A DNA stretch of 64,000 bases from positions 186,001 through 250,000 of the forward strand of contig QQUF01000045.1 in assembly GCA_008501735.1 (NCBI GenBank), given 5' to 3'. This document shows, one piece after another, positions 54,001 through 62,400 of this stretch. The translations under genes and the position numbers were made by a program. Every line of letters begins with the position of its first letter. The first letter of the stretch is position 1. The stretch comes from Calditrichota bacterium. Its GTDB lineage: Bacteria > CLD3. The notes beneath the pieces are model-generated. The model ran no database searches. It had not been told where the DNA came from and was given only the letters and a program-made list of their open reading frames with translations.

Positions 54001-55845
54001 AATGAAGAATCACTAGGGCTTGAACAAGATTCTAAAGACATTAGCAAAATTGAATCAGAAGTTGTTATAGAACCGAAAGGTATTAGCGAAATTGAGGATT
54101 TAATACCAGAAGTTGAAGTTCAAGACGAAACCGAAGAAGGAAATTTTGCTTTAGTTGAATGGGTTGAAGATGAAGAGGAAAATGAAGATGAAGATGAAGA
54201 GGATATTGTAAATTCTAAACCGACTTCAGAAAAAATAGACTCTTGGGAAATTAATGAAGTTGATGAAGAGAAACATAATCTTATCATTTTAGAAGACGAC
54301 AATCTAAAGAATGAAGAAATCCACGATGATGAAACCAAAGCTGTTGAAGTAGAAACTTTTGACGAAATTGAAATTCTTGAAGAAAAAATTAAAAATGAAG
54401 ATTCGACTAAAGAAGAAAATGATGTTAAGGAAATCCACGATGATGAAGCCAAAGTTGTTGAAGTAGAAACTTTTGATGAAATTGAAATTCTTGAAAAAAA
54501 AATTAAAAATGAAGATTCGACTAAAGAAGAAAATGATGTTAAGGAAATCCAAAATGAAGAACAATCAGAAACATTAGAAGAAATTGGTGAAAAAGATTCG
54601 ACTCTGAAAAAGAAGATTATCTCTTTTGACGCTTTCAAACAAGAAGAGAAAGAAGAAGAGAATTTTGACATAACTAATGAAGAAATTCCTGAACTCAAAG
54701 AAGCTATGTTTGACGAGCTAAAAGAATCTCTATCTAAAGACCAAGAAGAACTTAAGTCAGAAGAGATTGCGAAAGAAAAAATCCAACTTATCGAACCAAT
54801 TAACGAAGAGATTCCCGAGACAGAAAATGAATCTGAGCCAATAAACATTGTAAGTGCTTTTGAAGCTCAAGAAGAAAACTCAGAAACTGAAAAAATGGAT
54901 TTAGCAGAAGTTGAAAATGAATTTAGAGTACAAAGACTAAATTTATTTACAAATGCAAATTCCGAAGAAGAAATTGCTGAAATGATGCAATTGTTTACAA
55001 AAATTAAAGACATTTTCCCTAAAACTAAATTCTTCTTTACAAGCAAATTGATTGAAGAAAGTGTTGAGAATTTTCAAGAATTTAATGCAGGTTTAGTAAG
55101 TATTGGAATCCATTTTGTGATGCTTTCTGCGGTAAATGATGCTCTAAAAATTACAGATTTGTTTTTAAATCAAAAGTCTATACAGTTACCTGAAGGATTT
55201 TCTATTCCCGAAATTGAAATCAGTTTGAACGAAAAAGATAATTTTGTAAAAATCAAAATTTTACATTCCCTTTTCCCATCTAAGAAGAATGTTAAGGAAA
55301 GTGAGAAAAATGTTTCTTTAACAGCTTGTTTGCTAACTTATAACTCTGAAGAAACTCTTAAGCTATGCCTTGAAAGCATTAATGAGTTTGCTCAAGAAAT
55401 AATAATTATCGACGTTGGCTCATACGACAATACTTTTGAAATTGCCAAAGATTTTGGTGCTAAAGTCTTACACTTTGAAGTCGAAGAAGAAATTTCAACT
55501 TCTCGAAATAAAGCAATAAGTGAAGCAACAAAAGATTGGATTCTTTTTATAGAGCCTGACCAAATTATTCACCAAAATGATATTGATAAACTCAAAAGTC
55601 TGATGTCAAAATCTACCTTTAATGCTTTTACAGTAATTGAAAAGTCTGAAAATGGTTTTAGCGAAAGTTGTAGAATTTTCAAAAGAGATTCGAGATACTT
55701 TTTCCAATCAAATGACATAAATGGAATTTTGCCTTCTATAAAAGGTTTAAGACATAATATTTTGGATACAACAATCGAATTTGAGAACATTGAGAATAAA
55801 CCTCAGAGTTCACTTTCCAAAATATTAAGTTTCATTAAAAAATAA
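51079..55845 (+). CDS. Giant multi-glycosyltransferase protein with acidic repeat-containing linker
   Basis: A 1588-residue cytoplasmic-looking protein with no signal peptide. Residues 1 to about 410 resemble a GT-B-type or CDP-glycerol-transferase/epimerase-like fold (ILISGEKEHLNVI, FLITGNPIWDKFYNF, ADLVINTRSNIFGIEALLVGK). A GT-A family 2 domain starts near 420 (TSIIIVTENNEDSIQDCI, IVIDNNSTDKT, NFGTVSGFNQGIKASEGDF). A second GT2-like domain starts near 687 (FIDNSKNLETANYLL, GEFILFMQNDVLVSKNWL). A Glu/Asp-rich, low-complexity segment spans about 900-1290 and holds two 38-residue tandem repeats. A third GT2-like domain fills about 1409-1575 (LTACLLTYNSEETLKLC, IIIDVGSYDNTFEIA, STSRNKAISEATKDWI). 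The canonical DxD is replaced (LSPKVRV, MQNDVLV, IEPDQII), so which domains are active is unclear. It follows aroK and precedes a PorV-like gene. It probably makes or extends a surface glycan; this is inference. Confidence 0.8.
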   Translation: MKPAILISGEKEHLNVIKQFSVQENCEIIIFRNSLVEELSKENISYIDFNEFLDSNAQFDTEVYSNSNFQQWVNSLNSYNLQKQFSFVGEIFFLQMKEILEKNFQDEFPNLIFIIEGFKKLLESYDLKVSIFQNDISPINKTLIRISQKFEIPTFCILANFPVNRILFEKVITDKIAVSSDSAKDWFLQNGEDESKFLITGNPIWDKFYNFPLDKEIACDVLGINSQKPVVVFATARLGTLTLFKEEEEILNRLKKIFFAVKEARKKLDFEVIFKIPENETDKTIDKYFALLKECEIGDDDFFIFKDADPMMILASADLVINTRSNIFGIEALLVGKVVITLMRDGVFKDGDAVIFAESQEELTDSIIETLTDETMSQSLNEISSETIERINQNFDGRATQRVVNEINKIAGFPSQKFNLTSIIIVTENNEDSIQDCIRSIRKYTRLDYEIIVIDNNSTDKTVEILKSERNLTIIENSKNFGTVSGFNQGIKASEGDFIVFLSPKVRVSKNWLTNLVSNFDVKTGAVAPLAKVDFSEQNLNLWFDDSDKISDFENLAENVNKQNLEQTEIANFLLDFCLFTSREILEKINFFDERFSSLPNAMDFALKVRNLDLTLLIAKDTLVDFELTNVDLEEEIATEEFQTQSEILVHKLNATFEIDVTVEQFWGIDWFKEKQKEEKIRLVNLDDLVSVIVEVDENLDFTKACIQSLLENTSQNYELIFIDNSKNLETANYLLELEESTLIRNKDNIKALKQAFLKSSGEFILFMQNDVLVSKNWLSNIFSEITENTGLVTALSNVDFSLSYENFEDFRKFQNEIENSDNEVEEIENLSIPIFGTKASFLENFNKEVFEGNFIENFQNEVKENGFQLLCSQNSYVHSLKFQNLLEPEIDEQEVLTKKDKIVETVEENEIAEFFDENNENELIEESLETDELIEDFEELPKKINEPDNIGEILEDDEQEIIDSVETFEEETNNEESLGLEQDSKDISKIESEVVIEPKGISEIEDLIPEVEVQDETEEGNFALVEWVEDEEENEDEDEEDIVNSKPTSEKIDSWEINEVDEEKHNLIILEDDNLKNEEIHDDETKAVEVETFDEIEILEEKIKNEDSTKEENDVKEIHDDEAKVVEVETFDEIEILEKKIKNEDSTKEENDVKEIQNEEQSETLEEIGEKDSTLKKKIISFDAFKQEEKEEENFDITNEEIPELKEAMFDELKESLSKDQEELKSEEIAKEKIQLIEPINEEIPETENESEPINIVSAFEAQEENSETEKMDLAEVENEFRVQRLNLFTNANSEEEIAEMMQLFTKIKDIFPKTKFFFTSKLIEESVENFQEFNAGLVSIGIHFVMLSAVNDALKITDLFLNQKSIQLPEGFSIPEIEISLNEKDNFVKIKILHSLFPSKKNVKESEKNVSLTACLLTYNSEETLKLCLESINEFAQEIIIIDVGSYDNTFEIAKDFGAKVLHFEVEEEISTSRNKAISEATKDWILFIEPDQIIHQNDIDKLKSLMSKSTFNAFTVIEKSENGFSESCRIFKRDSRYFFQSNDINGILPSIKGLRHNILDTTIEFENIENKPQSSLSKILSFIKK
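54316..54543 (+). repeat. 114-bp in-frame tandem repeat, two copies, in the acidic linker
   Basis: Two head-to-tail copies (54316-54429 and 54430-54543) differ at only a few bases and encode 38-residue units containing EIHDDE, VEVETFDEIEILE and KNEDSTKEENDVK. A third unit begins with GAAATCC at 54544 but diverges at once. The 114-bp period keeps the frame, so copy-number change would alter linker length without breaking the protein. Confidence 0.9.
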
Positions 55846-55932
55846 TTCAGTACTCAAAAAAATACTTTTATCGTTAGTCTTTACTTGATAAATTGCGAAC
55901 AATCTTTAACTAATTTTTTGAACTTGAGAGTT

Positions 55933-56850
55933 ATGAAAAAAATCATTTTACCAATTTTATTTACGATTTTACCAACTTTTGCTTTTTCGCAAGGAACTAC
56001 TGTTTATGAAATTTTAAAGACACCTGGTTCTCCACAAATTTCTGCTTTGGGAGGAGCTTTTTATTCGTATCAAGGAAATATCAGTAACATTTTTGCAAAC
56101 CCTGCTGGTTTAGCACAGTTGCAAAGTTCTGCTCTTATGGCGAATTATTCTAATGAAGTTTTGGATTTTACAGCTGGAAATATTGCATTTGCAAAACCAT
56201 TTAATCACGGCGTTTTTGGAATTTCGATGCGTTACAGAGACTACGGTGAATTTGACAGAAAAGATGAGAAGGGCAACTTAATCGGTGGGAATTTTGACGC
56301 TTATGAATACGTTTTTACAGGAGCTTTGGCTCAAAAATTTTTAGACAATTTTACTTACGGACTTAATTCAAAAATTGTAATTGGAAAAGTTGCAGATGCT
56401 CGGTCTGCTGCTTTAGTTTTTGATTTAGGTGGAACTTACACTTGGCGAAATCAAAATTTGACTTTCGGTGGTGGAATCTTTGATTTCGGAAGCCAAATTA
56501 ACGAATACAGTAAAACTCGCGAAGACTTACCTTCTAACGCTCAAATTGAAATCGGCAAAAAATTAGCTCACTTACCTCTCACAATTTCATACAACAACAG
56601 ATATTATTTTTATGATAAAGAATATGAATTTTCAGTTGGACTTCAATTCGACATTGGAAATTCTTTTGACTTTCGCTTAAGTTATGATTCAACTGGTTCA
56701 GATAAAGATTTGGGCTTTGGCTCAAGCAAATTTGCAGGAATCTCATTTGGTTTTGGAATAACAAAAGCTGGTTTTACTTTCGATTATTCAGGAACTTCTT
56801 GGGGCGAAATTGGATTTCAAAACAGATTTGGAATCTCAAAAACTTTCTAA
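55933..56850 (+). CDS. PorV/PorQ-like T9SS-associated outer membrane protein
   Basis: Outer-membrane barrel of 305 residues from the ATG at 55933 (a longer frame from 55885 lacks a signal). The signal peptide is IILPILFTILPTFAFSQ. The mature protein begins ISALGGAFYSYQGNISNIFANPAGLA, the ALGG ... NPA/GLA pattern of the PorV/PorQ and FadL-related UPF0164 family. Ordered barrel strands follow to the last, FQNRFGISKTF. In T9SS, PorV ferries cargo to the surface and PorQ works in the attachment complex; this protein is a candidate for either role or for a paralogue, and the six sorting-domain proteins in the window are potential clients. Exact subtype not certain. Confidence 0.75.
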   Translation: MKKIILPILFTILPTFAFSQGTTVYEILKTPGSPQISALGGAFYSYQGNISNIFANPAGLAQLQSSALMANYSNEVLDFTAGNIAFAKPFNHGVFGISMRYRDYGEFDRKDEKGNLIGGNFDAYEYVFTGALAQKFLDNFTYGLNSKIVIGKVADARSAALVFDLGGTYTWRNQNLTFGGGIFDFGSQINEYSKTREDLPSNAQIEIGKKLAHLPLTISYNNRYYFYDKEYEFSVGLQFDIGNSFDFRLSYDSTGSDKDLGFGSSKFAGISFGFGITKAGFTFDYSGTSWGEIGFQNRFGISKTF

Positions 56851-56941
56851 AAATTGATTTGAATAATTTTATCAAAAATTGTAAATTTAAGATTCTCATA
56901 ATGTTAAACCCTATCACTCAAAATTAATTAAGTAGAAAATT

Positions 56942-57718
56942 ATGTCACTTGCTCAAAGCAAAGTTTTTTATTTCGGTTACAAACTTGACGCTGCCACCGA
57001 AAACAAATACAAAGATGAAATTAAAGTCCTTAAAAAAGAAATTGACGAATTAAATATTGTTAAATTTCCTGACCATAAAGTTACATTGGCGGAAATAAAT
57101 TGCAGAATCGGAGAAAGATTACTTGCCCTTCAAGACTTTGGATTAGCCAAAAAATTTATTGAAAAGACAAAAAAAGAACTTCCAACTTATGCTGATTCTC
57201 TCGAAAGCCTTTACACTGGAATCTTGTTTTTAAAAGAGAAAAAATATGAAGAAGCATTAGAGTTTATTATTAATGCCCAAATGAATTTTATTAGAATGAA
57301 AGATAGAACTGGGATTGGTTTCGCATCTTTCAACTTAGCTCTTTGCCATTTAGGGTTAGAACAATACGATTTAGCATTAGACAATCTTTTCATTTCTAAT
57401 CGCTCACTTTCCACAAAAAGAAAAACAAATATTTTGGTAGCAATCAAAATCAATTTGGGCAATTGTTACTACAAATTGAATTTGCCAAGTGAAGCAGAAA
57501 ACGTTTATGTCGAAGCAATTCAACTTGCAAAGAAGATTGAGAACACTGAACAATCACAAGCATTTTTATTTTTCAACTTAGGTCTTGTTCAGAAACAAAG
57601 AGAAAATTTCGAAAAGTCAAAGAAAAGTTTCTCAACTGCTCGCGATATTTTTTACAAATTAGACCATTTAAAAGGCATTTCAGCGGTCGACACACAACTT
57701 AAAAACTTAGAGAACTAA
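56942..57718 (+). CDS. Tetratricopeptide (TPR)-like repeat protein
   Basis: A 258-residue helical protein without signal peptide. Repeated helical pairs with TPR-like spacing are visible from about residue 35 to 250: LAEINCRIGERLLALQDFGL, ASFNLALCHLGLEQYDLAL, IKINLGNCYYKLNLPSEAEN and LFFNLGLVQKQRENFEKSKK. Such arrays bind partner proteins. It ends 1 base before the rhodanese ATG, so it is in one operon with rhodanese and perhaps HMG-CoA reductase. No further function is evident. Confidence 0.8.
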   Translation: MSLAQSKVFYFGYKLDAATENKYKDEIKVLKKEIDELNIVKFPDHKVTLAEINCRIGERLLALQDFGLAKKFIEKTKKELPTYADSLESLYTGILFLKEKKYEEALEFIINAQMNFIRMKDRTGIGFASFNLALCHLGLEQYDLALDNLFISNRSLSTKRKTNILVAIKINLGNCYYKLNLPSEAENVYVEAIQLAKKIENTEQSQAFLFFNLGLVQKQRENFEKSKKSFSTARDIFYKLDHLKGISAVDTQLKNLEN

Positions 57719-57719
57719 A

Positions 57720-58052
57720 ATGAAATTACCAGCAGAATTTGAAATTACTTGTCAAGAGTTAAAATCTAAAATTGATAACGGCGACGACTTTTGCCTCGTT
57801 GACGTTCGTGAACCCCACGAATTTGAAATTTCTAAAATTGAAAATTCTATCAAAATCCCTCTTGGTGATTTACCTTCAAAATTAGAAGAAATACCAAAAG
57901 ACAAAGAAGTAATTATTCATTGTCGTTCTGGAGTCAGAAGTGCAAATGCAGTAATGTTTATGTCTCAAGCAGGTTACACCAATATTAAAAATTTAGTTGG
58001 TGGAATTAATTACTGGGCTCAAACTATTGACACAAATTTACCTGTTTACTAA
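57720..58052 (+). CDS. Single-domain rhodanese-like sulfurtransferase
   Basis: A 110-residue rhodanese domain. The active loop is IIHCRSGVRS with Cys68, typical of the six-residue loop that binds sulfane sulfur. CLVDVREPHEFEISKI is the conserved N-terminal part and NLVGGINYWAQTID the C-terminal part. Probably handles sulfur in the cytoplasm; the donor and acceptor are unknown. It follows the TPR gene by one base and precedes the HMG-CoA reductase gene by nine bases. Confidence 0.94.
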   Translation: MKLPAEFEITCQELKSKIDNGDDFCLVDVREPHEFEISKIENSIKIPLGDLPSKLEEIPKDKEVIIHCRSGVRSANAVMFMSQAGYTNIKNLVGGINYWAQTIDTNLPVY

Positions 58053-58061
58053 ACTCCAATT

Positions 58062-59231
58062 TTGACTTCAAATAAAATCCCACGAAATCCGCAAGACGAT
58101 TATTCTGACGCAATTGTTAATAATCGTCTCAGTTTTCTAACTGAAAAAACAGGCACAAACTTTAGCTACCTCAAAGGGAAACTTGTCGAGAACTCTTTTG
58201 CAAAAGGAAACGTTGAAAATTTTATTGGTTACGCTCAAGTTCCAATTGGAATTGCTGGACCTTTAAAAATTAATGGAGACTTTGCACAAGGTGATTTTTA
58301 CGTTCCCTTAGCAACAAATGAAGGTGCAATGGTTGCATCTTTTTCAAGAGGAATGAAAATCGCAAGCCTGTCAGGTGGAATTACAACAAAAGTCCTTTTA
58401 GACCTTTACCGTGTAAACCCAATGTTAATTTTTGATTCACTTTCAAGTGCAACAAAAGCAAAAATTTGGATTGAAGAAAATTTCAACTCTTTACAAAAGG
58501 AAGTTGAAAAGACTTCAAACTTTTGCAGACTTGAAAAACAAAAGATTACAATTCTTGGTCGAAGATTAATACTTTCACTCGCTTTCAAAACTGGCGATGC
58601 TTTAGGTGCAAATATGGCAACCAAAGCAACTCAAGTAGTTTTAGATTTCTTAGTAAAAAATTTGGAAATAGAAAATTACTTGATTCACGGTCAGGATTTG
58701 GAAAAAAGACCAAGTGGAAGGAATTTGATTGAAGGAAGAGGAAAATTCGTTACAGCTGAAATCAAAATTAGCAAAGATACTTTAGAGGAAAAATTAAAAG
58801 TAACCGCTAAACAGCTTTCAGACGTTTGCGAATCTTACTTCATTGGTTACTCTCACCTTCTAACAATGTCTAATCATTTACAAACTGCAAATTTACTCGC
58901 AGCAATTTTTATCGCTTGCGGGCAAGACGTTGCTTACGTAGCTGAAAGCATTGTCGGAACAATGTCATTCGAGGACTGTGAAGACGGAAGTTTAATCGCT
59001 TCGTTGACTTTGCCAGCTTTACTTGTTGCAACTGTTGGAGGTGGAACAAACAAAGGAACTTCTGCCGAATGTCTTACAATTATGGATTGCTTGGGAAAAG
59101 GTAAAGCGAGGAAATTTGCTGAAATAGTTTGTGCTTCTGCACTTTGTGGCGAACTTTCATTGGCTGTTGCAATGATTAAAAAAGATTTGGTTGACGCTCA
59201 CGAAAAGCTAAATCGAAATCGTCCAAGTTAA
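58062..59231 (+). CDS. Hydroxymethylglutaryl-CoA reductase
   Basis: Reduces HMG-CoA to mevalonate, the committed step of the mevalonate route to isoprenoids (389 residues). Motifs follow the family order: ENFIGYAQVPIGIAGPLKING, VPLATNEGAMVAS with catalytic Glu87, GDALGANMATKAT, GQDVAYVAES, TVGGGTNKGT and a C-terminal catalytic His380 in LVDAHEKLNR. The position of that His and the GQD block fit class I enzymes, but sequence drift (for example ALGAN for AMGMN) leaves the class open. The best start is the TTG at 58062, nine bases after the rhodanese stop; no ATG is near. No other mevalonate genes lie in the window. Confidence 0.93.
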   Translation: MTSNKIPRNPQDDYSDAIVNNRLSFLTEKTGTNFSYLKGKLVENSFAKGNVENFIGYAQVPIGIAGPLKINGDFAQGDFYVPLATNEGAMVASFSRGMKIASLSGGITTKVLLDLYRVNPMLIFDSLSSATKAKIWIEENFNSLQKEVEKTSNFCRLEKQKITILGRRLILSLAFKTGDALGANMATKATQVVLDFLVKNLEIENYLIHGQDLEKRPSGRNLIEGRGKFVTAEIKISKDTLEEKLKVTAKQLSDVCESYFIGYSHLLTMSNHLQTANLLAAIFIACGQDVAYVAESIVGTMSFEDCEDGSLIASLTLPALLVATVGGGTNKGTSAECLTIMDCLGKGKARKFAEIVCASALCGELSLAVAMIKKDLVDAHEKLNRNRPS

Positions 59232-59236
59232 TATTT

Positions 59237-59332
59237 TTAGTAAAGTTTAAATAAAATTGCAAATCCTAAAATCACCCCAAAAGTTACAGCAATTCCTTGA
59301 AGAACTAAATATTGATTTTTATTTAATTTCAC
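59237..59332 (-). CDS. Small single-helix membrane protein (31 aa), putative
   Basis: A GTG-started frame of 31 codons: a polar N terminus (KLNKNQYLVLQG), one hydrophobic helix (IAVTFGVILGFAILF) and a KLY end. AGGTAG lies 5 bases before the GTG as a ribosome site. It lies downstream of the terminator of the giant T9SS gene and converges on HMG-CoA reductase. The clean topology supports a gene, but the short length keeps confidence low. Confidence 0.42.
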   Translation of the reverse strand: MKLNKNQYLVLQGIAVTFGVILGFAILFKLY

Positions 59333-59367
59333 TTTAACTACCTAAAAATTTTTACCCGACTTATAAA

Positions 59368-59399
59368 AATTGAGGCTTACAAAATAGTAAACCTCAATT
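59368..59399 (-). terminator. Intrinsic terminator of the giant T9SS gene
   Basis: The 13-base arms AATTGAGGCTTAC (59368-59380) and GTAAACCTCAATT (59387-59399) pair with one mismatch around a 6-base loop. In the minus direction the hairpin is followed by TTTTTATAA. It starts 14 bases beyond the stop of the giant gene. Confidence 0.75.
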
Positions 59400-59413
59400 A
59401 ATTTCACAAAAAA

Positions 59414-62400
59414 TTATTTTAAAAACATCAATTTTTTCACTTCTACAAAATCTTTTGCTTCAATTTTGTAAAAGTAAACTCCACTTGAAACTAAGTTTCC
59501 AGCAGAATTTCTTCCGTCCCAAACTACTTTGTAAAAAGCAGCAGGAAGGTTTTCATTCACTAAAGTTTTAACTTCTCTTCCGAGAATGTCATAAATGACA
59601 AGTTTAGTAAAACGAGATTCTTTTAAACCAAACTCAATGTTTGTTTGTGGATTAAAAGGATTTGGGTAATTTTGGCTCAAACTAAACTCTTCAGGAATTA
59701 TATTTGAAGTTGGTTCTATTGAAGCAGTAAAACAATCTACTGTTAAATTCACATTAAAAGGAGTGTTTGGTGAGTTGTTACCAATTTCTAAAACGCCATT
59801 AAAAACTCCTATTAAATCAGAGTAAAATGCAATCTCTACTGCTTGAGAATCACCAGCTGAAATGATAAACGGCGGAACAATACTACTTTGCGATAAAGTA
59901 AAAACTGTAGTTCCTGTAAAGGTTAAATCAGTAACATTCAAAGGAGCTGTTCCAGTATTGTGAATCATTAAATTTTTAATATCTAATGTTCCTGTTAATA
60001 CATCTCCAAAATCTAAGTCATTTGCAGAAATAATTGGAGCTCCAGTCGAAACTCCTGGGGTTCCAACTTGTAAATTTCCAGGTTCAGATTCAGTGTTTGT
60101 TCCATTCACATCGTAAACGGCAGTAACTGCGTAACTGTACTGATTTGGATTAATCACTGTAAAATCATCAAAGTTTTGAGCTGTTCCAGTATAAATTACA
60201 CTTCCGTTTGTTACAACTTCATTTGAATTTTGAGCCGCTCCATTAGTTTTGTAAAGCTTGTATTCAACCAAGTTCCAAGTTGGAGTTAAGCTAATTTTAG
60301 CCGTTCCTTTTTTACTAACAATTTTTTTCGCTGATTTTTTAGCAAGAAACTTTGATTTTGAAAGAGCTGTTTTTTTCAAAATTGTTTTCGGTGCTACAAC
60401 AATCGGCGAAACTGTAATCGGTTCAACAAAACAACGAATCATTGGAATTACTTGACCATAAGAAGTCGCGAAAAATTCAACAGGTTCCCAAGCAGTCCCA
60501 ACTCCTTGCAAAAAGTGAGTGTCGTTGTTGAAAGTGTAAGGTGGATTTAAGCTCGTGTCTCCACCAAGTGAAATTTTGTCGTTTGTAATCTGCTCTACTC
60601 CAACACAGAACTCTCCATTTCCAACGTTAATTCCTAAACCAGTAACTGGGTCTGTGAAATCAAATTCAATGAAATCTCCAGTTGTTCCACTTTGGTCAAA
60701 AGGTCCAATTTCAGTGATTAAGTTTCCAGGAATGTTGTTAGCCGAATCAAATTGATAAATCTTAACATTGTATTCACTTGTTGCGAGTGCATTGTTGGTG
60801 ATGTAAATTTTTACAGAGGTGAGTTGTGCATTTCCAGAAATTTGAGTTTGGTTTGCAATATCAAATTTGGTGGCAAAAGAAGCTGCTCCTGGACTGTTTA
60901 GTCCCGGAGGAGAATTTGGAAAAATAGAAATAAATTCACTTGACCCATCGTCATACTTTAGTTGAATTCCATTTTCGCCAGGTTCTTCCCAACTTAGTGG
61001 AATGAAGTCTGGAATCAAAGATTCAGCTGTCAAAGTTCCAGGAGTTACTAACCTAACGTCAAAAGTAAAAGGAGAACCAGTTTGGTTCACTGGGTCGTAA
61101 GGAAAGTAAGCAATGTTTTGGCTGTAATCCTCAACACTTACAAAGTACTCATAAGCCAATCCAAACTGATTCGGTGCTGCAATTTGAGCAAAGAAGGTAT
61201 CGTTAGAAGTAATAGTCATCGGAATAACGTTGTAAGTTGTGCCAGTAGAGAATTTCCAATTTAAAGTAACGTTATTTGGGTCAATCCCTGAAAGCCCGTC
61301 AGAAGCGTGAAGATAAATGTCAAATGATTGGTCGTGAACATCAGTGTCTCCGATTTCTGTTACAAAGTCAATAATTGGAGGATAAGTATCAACAGTCGTA
61401 ATTCTCACACTTAAATTGCTATCCACAAAAGGCTCATTGTAAGCAATTTGCAAACCGTCACTTGCAGTTGCATCTTCAATTCCAACAGTTAATGGATTAG
61501 ACAAATTCGTAGAATTCATATTTTCATAATTTATATCAATTCTACCGTCAGGATAAAGAATAACTTGGAAAGTATTCGATAAACTCTCACCTGAGCGTTC
61601 TACTTCATTCCATTGAATAATTACTCTACTATTCAAAGAGTCATTAAACCAAAACATATTTGATAAACCACCGTCAACAGTCAAGTTTGTCCAAAATGGT
61701 GCTATGAAATCATTTGGGTCAATTGTGCTTGGAATTGGGTCATTTGAAAAATCTGTTCCGTCCGAGCCAAAAGTTATGTAACCATTGCTTGAGACAAGTG
61801 CAGTTGTGTAATTATTCCCATAAAATGGGAAACTCCAAGGCAAAGTTAAAGTTCCAGCAACATTACTTCCTGTAACTCCGAAAGTAATTCCTGTTTGAGC
61901 AATATTTTCAAAAACTGCTGGAATAGAATTATTTAAACTACTAATCCAACTGTGTCCAAAAGTATCTGGTCCTCCAGAAGACAAAACAACATCAGTGTTT
62001 ATCGAACCGATTGCACTAACATTTGGGTCACCGATTGAGGTAACTGTCAAAGTTGCATTATCAATAGGAATTGTAGCTCCGATTGGAACCATAATTTCAA
62101 CATCAATTGTTGTAGAGTTTCCAGCAGTTACAAGTGGTGTTTGTGCGATTGGACTACCATTTTGTAAAATCTGACCAGAGAAAGCGGTGTTCAAATTTAA
62201 AGTGTAAGTGTCGTCGTTAAGCCCAAGATTCTGAATTGTAATTGAGTAAGTTTCAGTTGCATCTTCTGGAGCAGAGCCATTTAAAGTACTTGGAACTAAG
62301 TTTACAAAATAATTTGGTGCATCACCGACAAAGAAATCATCGATTGCCATATCGCTTGTAAAAGAAATTCCTGTAATTGCACGTAAACGAACTCGAATTT

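Noticed and set aside
54120-54848. Long Ser-rich minus-strand ORF of 242 codons opposite the glycosyltransferase linker
   Set aside because: It is the antisense of the Glu/Asp-rich repeat (GAA/GAT read backwards give TTC/ATC and Ser codons). It has no start signal and its composition is purely a mirror of the plus-strand gene.
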